Positions 1 to 7,333 of a stretch of DNA of 64,000 nt are shown piece by piece. The notes below the pieces were generated by a model that searched no databases, was not told where the DNA came from, and worked only from the letters and a program-made list of their open reading frames with translations. Within the stretch, counting starts at the first letter, position 1, and the number at the start of each line of letters is the position of its first letter. Where the stretch lies: contig NZ_JAMFLX010000002.1 of the NCBI RefSeq assembly GCF_023502345.1, positions 124,001-188,000 on the forward strand, written 5' to 3'. Position numbers and translations under genes: made by a program. The stretch is from Parendozoicomonas callyspongiae (lineage in GTDB: Bacteria; Pseudomonadota; Gammaproteobacteria; Pseudomonadales; Endozoicomonadaceae).

Positions 1-576
1 GCAGACAGGCGTGCCGGTGGCTGCCCTGAAATCGACACCAGTATGCCGACTTTTCAGCTGACCGTTATATAGCCTGCGAATGCCAAACGGACTGGTAACT
101 TTCCTGAGTGGTACGGGAAGGGTAAATGCTGATTCCAATGGCTTGTCAGTCAATTTGCAGGTCAGGGCTGATCTGATTTCAGCACGTTCTTTATCAATTC
201 GCTGTCTGGCATGTTCGGGAGGTGTCACAAGGTCTGGGTTAACTGACAGTGGCTCCACTGGGTAATTCGGTTCGATCAGCCTGATATCAATCAGGGAGTC
301 ATTCTGATTACCCTTCTTGCACTGAACCATCACCTTTTGATTAGCATCTTTTGAGTCAAGTTCTGCAACCAAAACAACTACAGATAAATGATCATGAATG
401 GGGTGAGGATAAACCGGGTACTTTCTGTTCTTGTACATCAGCTGGCAGCCTTGAAGCTGTTGGGGAAGAGTCAGGAACAGGGCTTCACCACTAAAAAGGT
501 TTTGCTTTATAGGAGTATTTGCATGGATAGGCAAAGCCAGAAGAAGTGTCATCAGCAGGCAACCCGCTTTGGTCAT
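1..576 (-). CDS. M23-family peptidoglycan endopeptidase, N-terminal part (runs off the window)
   Basis: The minus strand is open from ATG at 576 to the window edge, giving 192 residues with no stop. The protein begins with a short signal peptide (MTKAGCLLMTLLLALPIHAN). At residues 160-190 it has the LytM/M23 start SPFGIRRLYNG followed by SRHTGVDF, where the HTGVD segment carries the first zinc-ligand His and Asp of the HxxxD motif. M23 enzymes cut peptide cross-links of peptidoglycan in the periplasm. The second His motif (HxH) would lie beyond the window. It is the last gene of a minus-strand series after lpxH. The family call is secure; the exact role (cell-separation activator or hydrolase) is not visible. 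Confidence 0.85.
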   Translation of the reverse strand, partial: MTKAGCLLMTLLLALPIHANTPIKQNLFSGEALFLTLPQQLQGCQLMYKNRKYPVYPHPIHDHLSVVVLVAELDSKDANQKVMVQCKKGNQNDSLIDIRLIEPNYPVEPLSVNPDLVTPPEHARQRIDKERAEIRSALTCKLTDKPLESAFTLPVPLRKVTSPFGIRRLYNGQLKSRHTGVDFRAATGTPVC

Positions 577-624
577 GTCTATGTTCCAAGACTAGGAAAA
601 CTAGAAAAAGTAGACAATATTTGT

Positions 625-948
625 TCAAGTACGGGTATTTGTGGCGAGTGAATCAATGAATGGGCAAAGTGCTATCACGCAGCAGAATATGACAGTTAAG
701 CACTGGGTGTGACAGTCGCTGAAGTAATGCCGGTGTAGATACTCATTCCATTTGCCAGAAACTAGGGGGAAGCTGTAACCATTCATAAAGTGAGGGTCCA
801 AAGAGGGGCTCTCACCGTTTCCCCGGATCAGCTCATTTTTCTGCTGGGCATTAAGGGTGTGGAATGTGCTCAGACAGAGAACAGAGACAAGAAGTATGCG
901 GATAGGGATAAAATGGGGCATAGGTACAAGACATTTTGCTGGCCCCAT
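625..948 (-). CDS. possible small exported protein, unknown function
   Basis: This is a 107-codon reading frame between lpxH (16 bp upstream) and the M23 peptidase gene (48 bp downstream), on the same strand. An internal Met at residue 10 (position 921) would give a good signal peptide: a basic start, a hydrophobic core ILLVSVLCLSTF, and a cleavage-like site after TLNA. The mature part holds four Cys (CHTQC, then CC/C near the end) and resembles no family I recognise. No convincing Shine-Dalgarno sequence is present before either start. Its position in the series favours a real gene, but it could be a chance frame. Confidence 0.35.
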   Translation of the reverse strand: MGPAKCLVPMPHFIPIRILLVSVLCLSTFHTLNAQQKNELIRGNGESPSLDPHFMNGYSFPLVSGKWNEYLHRHYFSDCHTQCLTVIFCCVIALCPFIDSLATNTRT

Positions 949-964
949 ATCTTAGCCATGAAAG

Positions 965-1678
965 CTAAATCGTGAACTTTTTCAGATCGAAACCGTTCGG
1001 GTTGTGTTCCAGTACCCAGCCATAGGTATCCCAGTCACCCAGAACGATACGCTGCTGACCATCTTCCAGATCATGAATAGCAGGTTTATGGGTATGTCCA
1101 TGAATCAGAGTCTTGCTCTGGTATTGGGTGAGAGCATCCGTCACTGCTTCAGGGGTTACATCCATGGAGGGTTCTGTTTTTTCCCGGGCAGCACTCATGC
1201 TTTTCTCGCGAAGGCGATCTGCAAGTTTGCGGCGCATTCTCTTGGGAAAAGAGAGAAACAGTTTTTGAATCAGTGGATTACGAACAACTTTTCTGAATCT
1301 GATATAACTGGTGTCGAGTGTGCAAAGGCTGTCACCATGCATCAGGACAACCGGCTCTTTGGCAAGCAAGATAACAGATGGATCGGGCAGGGCAGTACAG
1401 CCTGCGAGCTGGCAAAAGCGTTCACCGACAAGAAAGTCCCGGTTGCCATGCATAAAAGAGATGCTGACACCGTGCTCGGACAGTCTTCTCAGTGCTCCGG
1501 CAATCTGCAGATGGAACTCATCCATCACATCATCGCCAATCCAGTACTCAAAGAAGTCACCAAGAATATAAAGCTGCCGGGCAGTAGGTGCATCCTGCTC
1601 CAGAAAACGCAGAAACGCCCGGGTAATATCCGGGCGCCCTGGTGTCAGATGCAGGTCGGAAATAAATAACGACCGCAA
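965..1678 (-). CDS. lpxH: UDP-2,3-diacylglucosamine diphosphatase
   Basis: LpxH hydrolyses UDP-2,3-diacylglucosamine to lipid X and UMP at the inner face of the cytoplasmic membrane, the fourth step of lipid A synthesis. The 237 residues match the family length (about 240). The calcineurin-like metal ligands appear in order: FISDLHL at the N-terminus, GDFFEYW, HGNRDF, an MHGDS segment, and the C-terminal GHTH. It follows ppiB with only 3 bp between the genes, the ppiB-lpxH pairing usual in gammaproteobacteria, so the two are probably cotranscribed. Confidence 0.96.
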   Translation of the reverse strand: MRSLFISDLHLTPGRPDITRAFLRFLEQDAPTARQLYILGDFFEYWIGDDVMDEFHLQIAGALRRLSEHGVSISFMHGNRDFLVGERFCQLAGCTALPDPSVILLAKEPVVLMHGDSLCTLDTSYIRFRKVVRNPLIQKLFLSFPKRMRRKLADRLREKSMSAAREKTEPSMDVTPEAVTDALTQYQSKTLIHGHTHKPAIHDLEDGQQRIVLGDWDTYGWVLEHNPNGFDLKKFTI

Positions 1679-1681
1679 ATG

Positions 1682-2179
1682 TTACTCCACGATTTCAGCA
1701 GTTTCGATGATCACTTCTTCAGTCGGAACGTCCTGATGGAAGCCATAGCTGCCGGTCTTAACGCTCTTGATCTTGGTTACCACATCCATGCCATCGGTGA
1801 CTTTACCGAATACGGCATAACCCCAGCCCTGTTCGGTCTTGGAGCTGTGGTTCAGGAAATCATTATCAGCGACGTTGATAAAGAACTGGGCAGTCGCAGA
1901 ATGAGGATCCATGGTACGGGCCATGGCGATGGTGCCAGTGCCGTTCTTTAGGCCGTTGTCAGCTTCATTTTTGATGGCAGACCCGGTCTGCTTCTCTTCC
2001 ATGCCGGGGGCCATACCGCCACCCTGAATCATGAAGTTATTAATAACGCGATGAAAGATGGTGTTGTTGTAATGGCCGGATTTCACATATTCCAGGAAGT
2101 TGGCAACAGTGTTGGGTGCTTTTTCAGCATCCAGCTCAAGAGTGATATCACCGAAATTGGTGTGCAGGATAACAGCCAT
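1682..2179 (-). CDS. ppiB: cytoplasmic-type peptidyl-prolyl cis-trans isomerase B (cyclophilin)
   Basis: This cyclophilin catalyses cis-trans isomerisation of X-Pro bonds during folding. The 165 residues are the length of E. coli PpiB (164) and lack a signal peptide, so it acts in the cytoplasm. Family signatures are present: [14 protein letters not shown] (catalytic Arg region), [11 protein letters not shown], and the closing [14 protein letters not shown]. It lies directly before lpxH. In Pseudomonas-type genomes this pair is divergent from glnS-cysS; here a kinase gene and a broken yjjX are wedged between the two pairs. Confidence 0.96.
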   Translation of the reverse strand: MAVILHTNFGDITLELDAEKAPNTVANFLEYVKSGHYNNTIFHRVINNFMIQGGGMAPGMEEKQTGSAIKNEADNGLKNGTGTIAMARTMDPHSATAQFFINVADNDFLNHSSKTEQGWGYAVFGKVTDGMDVVTKIKSVKTGSYGFHQDVPTEEVIIETAEIVE

Positions 2180-2305
2180 TTGATTTGCAATCCGAAATGA
2201 TTGAGAGGTATCCGCCCTGTGGCGGCTGCGCTATATCATAACTGCTTTGTGGGATTTGTGCAGTTCTGGAGTGGTATTTTCAGGAAATCCGTAGTGAATA
2301 CCCGT

Positions 2306-3301
2306 TTAGATTTCTCTTAAACGGGAAATAATTCTGTGGAGCTCTTTCTGCATAGCTTTTGCTGATGGGCGCAGCAATGGTTCCGGATTAAGCGCCTGGC
2401 GGGCAATATTATCAAAAATTACTTTTGCGGCTTCTCTCTGCGCTGCGGGAAAAGTTCTACTGACGATATCTTCAGCGGAGTATGAAAGCAGGGTATGTTG
2501 GGGTTTACCCATGATATCGTATTGCCAGCTATTCACCCGTCCCTGTTTGGCAAGAACGGATGTGATAACTACACCAAGGTCATAAACGTCTCTCTCCTTT
2601 CTGCCGCTGGGAAGATCATCAGGGCAGTGACAGGAACTCTTACCAGACATAGGGTTGGAGTTCTCGCCGCTGACAGAGGCCAAGCCAAAATCAATAATCG
2701 TAGATGACAGGCTGCCGTCATTATTTTGCTTCAGCATGATATTCGACGTTGACAGGTCGTTATGCTGCACGCCTTCCTGATCATGAAGGTAAATCACACC
2801 CTCAAGCAGGCTGTTGATTATCTGAATAGCTTGTTCAAGTGTGATTTGATCAGAGGTTTCAAGGGTGTTGTAAAGGTCGTAGGAAAGCTGCTCCATAACC
2901 AGCACCGGATTGGTCAATGACTCCTCACCAGCGATATACCTGACAATATTGGGATGCTGCAGTTGGCTCAGCACTTTGATTTCCCGATTTAGCAGGTTTA
3001 TACCCTCAGCTTGCGTGTATCCCGGTTTGGCACGCTTGGCTGCCACCGGAATCGGGCCATTTGGGGTGTGATAAATATCACGGGAAACGGTGGAAAAGCC
3101 GCCTTCCCCCAGAAAGCTATCACCGGAGCTATCATCTGAATTGCCATTAAAGTAGGAGGAGGTAGAGTTGCTGCCTGTTCCAGAAACGGGCATCCCGGCA
3201 AAATAACCCGTCTGAAATGAAGAATTGCCGGACTCTCCAGTATCCATCATTTCATAACCGTAATCAGCCTGTTGAACACTGCTGGTCAGTACTGCCTGCA
3301 T
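2306..3301 (-). CDS. eukaryote-like Ser/Thr protein kinase with variant HND catalytic loop
   Basis: A 331-residue soluble protein with a Ser/Gly/Asn-rich N-terminus (about 1-60) and one protein-kinase domain (about 62-325). Visible motifs are the Gly-loop GEGGFS (65-70), the VAAK lysine (Lys89), an alpha-C Glu in NREIKVL (107), catalytic-loop HNDLSTSN (180-187) in place of the usual HRDLKxxN, DFG (204-206), and the alpha-F Asp in DVYDLG. The catalytic Asp182 is kept, but Arg of HRD is Asn and the Lys two residues after it is Ser, so activity may be altered. The APE region is also unusual. No signal peptide or membrane span is seen. It lies upstream of ppiB on the same strand. The substrate is unknown; host-directed and self-regulatory roles are both possible. 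Confidence 0.88.
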   Translation of the reverse strand: MQAVLTSSVQQADYGYEMMDTGESGNSSFQTGYFAGMPVSGTGSNSTSSYFNGNSDDSSGDSFLGEGGFSTVSRDIYHTPNGPIPVAAKRAKPGYTQAEGINLLNREIKVLSQLQHPNIVRYIAGEESLTNPVLVMEQLSYDLYNTLETSDQITLEQAIQIINSLLEGVIYLHDQEGVQHNDLSTSNIMLKQNNDGSLSSTIIDFGLASVSGENSNPMSGKSSCHCPDDLPSGRKERDVYDLGVVITSVLAKQGRVNSWQYDIMGKPQHTLLSYSAEDIVSRTFPAAQREAAKVIFDNIARQALNPEPLLRPSAKAMQKELHRIISRLREI

Positions 3302-3437
3302 ATCAGACCTCTCCCTGGCTTTTTGTTATGTCCTTAACCTTAATTGCGGCTGACGCAGCTCGCCTTTAGACCTTTGTCGCTTTTGGGTGATATTGCTACG
3401 TAAGTCGTATTTGGGGGGGAAGGGGACCGGTTTGGAC

Positions 3438-3695
3438 TCACGGTTCCTGGTATGAAACTGATACCGGGTTCAGGAATGGAATTAACGCAAGGATCAGAGC
3501 CTGGTGATAAACGGAAGAACGGGTCAGGATTTCCTTGTCGGTCATGGGCTGGTCAGGAACGCCACTGCTGACGCTGACACCGCGAACGGCAACGGGCTCA
3601 GCAAAAGCTTCAGCAAAGGCGCTTTCCACGGCAGCCAGTTTGGCGGGATTCAGCGAGGCAACAACAATATCTTTCATTTCGGATTTTTTCGTCAC
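3438..3695 (-). pseudogene. yjjX: truncated inosine/xanthosine triphosphatase (YjjX-type)
   Basis: The first ~58 residues match the NTPase family that removes non-canonical ITP/XTP: VASLNPAKLAAVESAF, then VRGVSVSSGVPDQPMTDKEIL. Family members run to about 170 residues. Here, after KEILT, the frame departs from the family (RSSVYHQALIL) and stops after 27 unrelated residues at 3438. The downstream 130 bases up to the kinase start show no further family sequence and contain a G-run near 3415-3425. I read this as a deletion remnant. Confidence 0.7.
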
Positions 3696-3840
3696 TTTTT
3701 CATAAGAAAGGAATGCTGCGGAATTGTATCTGTTCCGGCGAAAATGATAACCTCCAGCAATTAATTTTTAATTCCTGTTGTTTCGGCTTTTTGTGTTGCC
3801 GAGGCACAGTTGTAGTAAGTTGTACAAGGAACTCTCTTCT

Positions 3841-3915
3841 ATGATGCGCAAAGCGCTGGTCAGTGTGGTTACGGCTGTTTTTGTGGCAATTATTCTTATT
3901 GGTGTTGGTGGCTAA
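3841..3915 (+). CDS. possible 24-residue membrane peptide
   Basis: An ATG at 3841 opens a 24-codon frame, MMRKALVSVVTAVFVAIILI plus four residues ending in GG, then TAA at 3913. It has a basic start and one hydrophobic span, as in small membrane peptides. An AAGGA sequence at 3826-3830 gives a spacing of 10 bases to the first ATG. It stands alone between the yjjX remnant and glnS. No homology can be claimed; the ribosome-binding site and composition are the only support. Confidence 0.35.
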   Translation: MMRKALVSVVTAVFVAIILIGVGG

Positions 3916-4143
3916 GGTTCAGTGAATAGACAACAGACTCATGTGAGAACAACAGCCTCGGCGCAGATGCGCAAAAACGCTGAAAGGCAACCCGCAGAAC
4001 TTCTCTCTCTGTTGAAGTCGCCCTGGTTCGGCTGTTGATTCTGAGCCTGTTAGACTTAAGGCTATCCGGCACGTTATTCGAAATGCCTGTTCAGCCCGTT
4101 TGAACCTTTTTTGGATCCCCTTTGGACAGTTTTCCAACATATT

Positions 4144-5829
4144 ATGAGCAATACAGACAAGCCCAGTAATTTCCTGGAACAGATTATCGAGAAAGATCTG
4201 GCTGAAGGCCGTGTTCCCGGTAATAAGATTGTTACCCGTTTCCCGCCGGAGCCCAATGGCTTCCTGCACCTCGGTCATGCTACCTCTATCTGCCTGAACT
4301 TCGGTCTGGCGGAGAAGTACCAGGGCGAGTGCAACCTGCGCTTTGATGACACCAACCCTGAAAAAGAAGAACAGGTGTACGTTGATGCCATCAAGGAAGA
4401 TGTGAAATGGCTGGGCTTTAACTGGGCTGGCGAAGTGCGCTATGCCTCCAGCTACTTTGACCAGTTCTACGAGTGGGCGCTGCACCTGATTCGCGAAGGC
4501 AAGGCTTACGTGGATTTCCAGGATGCGGAAACCATGCGTGAGACCCGTGGCAACTTTACTAAGCCCGGTGTCGACAGCCCGACCCGCAATGCCAGCGTAG
4601 AAGAGAATCTGGCCGAGTTTGAAAAGATGCGTGCCGGTGAGTACGAGGAAGGCCAGGCCTCCCTGCGTGCCAGGATTGATATGCAGAGCCCTAATATGAA
4701 TATGCGTGACCCGGTTTTGTACCGTATTCGCAAGGTGGCTCATCACCAGACCGGTGACAAGTGGTGCATCTACCCCAGCTATGACTTTGCCCATGGTCAG
4801 GAAGATGCGATCGAGGGTGTAACTCACTCCATCTGCACCCTGGAATTCCAGGATCACCGTCCGCTGTACGAATGGTTCCTGGAGAACCTGCCGGTTCCGG
4901 CCAAACCGACTCAGTACGAGTTTGCCCGCAGCAACCTGAACTACACCATTACCTCCAAGCGTAAGCTGAAGCGGCTGGTGGATGAAAATGTTGTGAATGG
5001 CTGGGATGACCCGCGTATGCCAACTGTTTCCGGTATGCGTCGTCGTGGTGTCACGCCAGCTTCTATTCGCAAGTTTGCTGAAATGCTGGGCGTGAGTCGT
5101 ACCGATGGTATTGCCGATGTGTCCATGCTGGAACATGCCATTCGTGATGATCTGAACAATAATGCTGCCCGCGCCATGGTAGTGATGAACCCGCTGAAAG
5201 TGGTTATCACCAATATGGAAAAGGGTGCGGTTGAAGAGATGAAGGCGGCTGCCCACCCTAACCGCCCTGAACTGGGTGAGCGTGTTCTGCCATTCACCCG
5301 TGAGCTGTTTATTGATCGTGCTGACTTCAATGAGGACAACACACTGTCCCGCAAGAAGTTCAAGCGTCTGGTCACCGGTGAATATATCCGTCTGCGCAGC
5401 ACTTACGTGGTCAAGCACGAAGAGACTATTAAGGATGATAGCGGTGAAATCGTTGAGATCCATTGCTCTTATGTGCCCGGCACCGTTGGCGAGAACCCTC
5501 CTGAAGGCATTCGCCCACGCGGTGTGATTCACTGGGTATCCGCAACGGAAAGCCGTAAGGCTGAGATGCGTATCTACGATCGCCTGTTTACCCATGAGTC
5601 TCCAGACAACGCTGAAGGCGACACTATGGATTATGTGAATCCAGAGTCCCTGAAAATTGGCGAAGGCTGGGTCGAGCCGGGTCTGGTCAATGCTAAGCCA
5701 GAGCAGGGCTTCCAGTTTGAGCGTGAAGGCTACTTTGTCGCGGATCGCCATGATCACAGCGCCGAGCATCCGGTGTTCAATATGACCATTGGTCTGAAAG
5801 ACACCTGGGCCGCCAAAAGCGGGAAATAA
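4144..5829 (+). CDS. glnS: glutaminyl-tRNA synthetase
   Basis: GlnRS charges tRNA-Gln with glutamine in the cytoplasm. The class I signature is FPPEPNGFLHLGHA (HIGH motif), and the second nucleotide-binding loop reads ITSKRKLKRLV (KMSKS region, followed by GWDDPRMPT as in E. coli). The C-terminal half holds the two anticodon-binding beta-barrels. I chose ATG at 4144 (MSNTDKPSNFLEQII), which aligns with the start of E. coli GlnS and gives 561 residues (E. coli 554); an in-frame ATG at 4111 adds 11 residues that do not fit the family. cysS follows 17 bp later, a conserved pair. Confidence 0.97.
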   Translation: MSNTDKPSNFLEQIIEKDLAEGRVPGNKIVTRFPPEPNGFLHLGHATSICLNFGLAEKYQGECNLRFDDTNPEKEEQVYVDAIKEDVKWLGFNWAGEVRYASSYFDQFYEWALHLIREGKAYVDFQDAETMRETRGNFTKPGVDSPTRNASVEENLAEFEKMRAGEYEEGQASLRARIDMQSPNMNMRDPVLYRIRKVAHHQTGDKWCIYPSYDFAHGQEDAIEGVTHSICTLEFQDHRPLYEWFLENLPVPAKPTQYEFARSNLNYTITSKRKLKRLVDENVVNGWDDPRMPTVSGMRRRGVTPASIRKFAEMLGVSRTDGIADVSMLEHAIRDDLNNNAARAMVVMNPLKVVITNMEKGAVEEMKAAAHPNRPELGERVLPFTRELFIDRADFNEDNTLSRKKFKRLVTGEYIRLRSTYVVKHEETIKDDSGEIVEIHCSYVPGTVGENPPEGIRPRGVIHWVSATESRKAEMRIYDRLFTHESPDNAEGDTMDYVNPESLKIGEGWVEPGLVNAKPEQGFQFEREGYFVADRHDHSAEHPVFNMTIGLKDTWAAKSGK

Positions 5830-5846
5830 GCGCAAGGAATTTTGAC

Positions 5847-7277
5847 GTGTTACAGATTTACAACACCCTGACCCGCAAGAAAGAAGAGTTCAAGCCTCTG
5901 GATGGCAATAACGTACGGATGTACGTGTGTGGTAATACCGTTTATGACCACAGCCATTTGGGCCATGCCAGCACCATGGTGGCGTTCGATATGATCGCCC
6001 GTTACCTGCGTGCCAAAGGCTACGACCTGACTTACGTGCGTAATATCACCGATATTGATGACAAGATTATCAGGCGTGCGGCTGAGAACGGTGAACATTA
6101 CACCGAGCTGGTCGAGCGTATGATCGCCTCCATGGATGAAGATGCTGCGGCTCTGGGTATCCAGAAGCCAGACCAGGAACCCCGCGCAACCCAGCATATT
6201 GACGGTATGCTGGAGATGATCGGTGGCCTGATCGAGAAGGGTTATGCCTACGCTCCCGGTAATGGCGATGTTTACTTCCGCGTACGCAAATTTGAAGGTT
6301 ACGGCAAGCTGTCCGGCAAGATTCTGGAAGAGCTGGAATCTGGTGCCCGTATCGCCGTTGATGAATCCAAGGAAGATGCCCTGGATTTCGTACTGTGGAA
6401 AGGCACCAAAGAAGGTGAACCCAGCTGGGAATCTCCCTGGGGCAATGGCCGTCCTGGCTGGCATATTGAATGCTCAGTTATGTGTAAATGCATGCTGGGT
6501 GATACCTTCGATATTCATGGTGGTGGCCCGGATCTGCCGTTCCCGCATCATGAGAATGAAATTGCCCAGTCCGAAGCGGCTAACGGTGCCGAGTTTGCCC
6601 GTTACTGGATGCACTCCGGTGCCCTGCGTATGGGTAAGGAGAAGATGTCCAAGTCTCTGGGTAACTTCTTTACCGTGAAGGAAATTCTTGAGAAATATCC
6701 ACCTGAAGTCGTACGCTTCCTTCTAATTTCCAGTCATTATCGAAAGAGTACGAACTACTCTGAAGATACTTTGAGAATGGCTGGAGAGAAACTTCAGAAA
6801 TTGTATACGACTCTTAAGAAGGTTGATGACCCATTTAATGAGTTTTGGGTCCCTGAAGATGAGGTGGAGCTGACTGAAGAAGTTGAAGAAGTTATTGGTA
6901 CGCTGAAAGAGAAATTCTTTGCAGCAATGGATGACGATTTCAATACTCCAGAAGCAATAGCGGTCTTGTTTGACCTTTCTTCAAGGATTAATCGAATTTT
7001 TGTTGATAGAAGTAAGATTAATCAGGTTAGAAAGCTTCGTGATTTACTGGTCGAACTGGGAGGGATTTTGGGTATTCTGCAGGACAATCCGGAAGCCTTC
7101 CTGAAATCCGGTGGTGATGTGGATGAAGCCTGGATTGAAGAGATGATTGCCAAGCGTAAGGCTGCCAAGAAAGCTAAGGACTTTGCTGAGGCAGATCGTA
7201 TTCGTGAAGAGCTGTTGTCTAAGAGCGTCGTTCTGGAAGATACCCGTCAAGGTACAGTGTGGAAGATCGAGCGATAA
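5847..7277 (+). CDS. cysS: cysteinyl-tRNA synthetase
   Basis: CysRS charges tRNA-Cys. The 476 residues begin at GTG 5847 behind AAGGA (5834-5838). Motifs: zinc Cys in MYVCGNTVYD, HIGH as HLGHA, the zinc-ligand stretch HIECSVMC then HHENE, and KMSKSLGN. The coding sequence changes character at about 6700-7070: codons there become A/T-rich (AGA, TTA, ATT, AAT) unlike the GC-rich codons before and after, while the protein stays in frame and in family. This may reflect recombination within the gene. A strong terminator follows the stop. Confidence 0.97.
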   Translation: MLQIYNTLTRKKEEFKPLDGNNVRMYVCGNTVYDHSHLGHASTMVAFDMIARYLRAKGYDLTYVRNITDIDDKIIRRAAENGEHYTELVERMIASMDEDAAALGIQKPDQEPRATQHIDGMLEMIGGLIEKGYAYAPGNGDVYFRVRKFEGYGKLSGKILEELESGARIAVDESKEDALDFVLWKGTKEGEPSWESPWGNGRPGWHIECSVMCKCMLGDTFDIHGGGPDLPFPHHENEIAQSEAANGAEFARYWMHSGALRMGKEKMSKSLGNFFTVKEILEKYPPEVVRFLLISSHYRKSTNYSEDTLRMAGEKLQKLYTTLKKVDDPFNEFWVPEDEVELTEEVEEVIGTLKEKFFAAMDDDFNTPEAIAVLFDLSSRINRIFVDRSKINQVRKLRDLLVELGGILGILQDNPEAFLKSGGDVDEAWIEEMIAKRKAAKKAKDFAEADRIREELLSKSVVLEDTRQGTVWKIER

Positions 7278-7303
7278 GCTAAAGATTTGGTTGTAGCTGT
7301 CTG

Positions 7304-7333
7304 CGCCGTTCACTTTGTGAGCGGCGTTTTTTT
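7304..7333. terminator. bidirectional intrinsic terminator between cysS and the convergent kinase gene
   Basis: A 10-bp stem (7304-7313 with 7317-7326, one G-T pair), a TTT loop, and a run of seven T from 7327. It closes cysS and overlaps the stop codon of the minus-strand kinase gene. Confidence 0.85.

Noticed and set aside
3919-5835. A 638-codon open frame antisense to glnS
   Set aside because: glnS is unmistakable on the plus strand. The antisense protein has no recognisable domain and arises from GC-biased codon structure.
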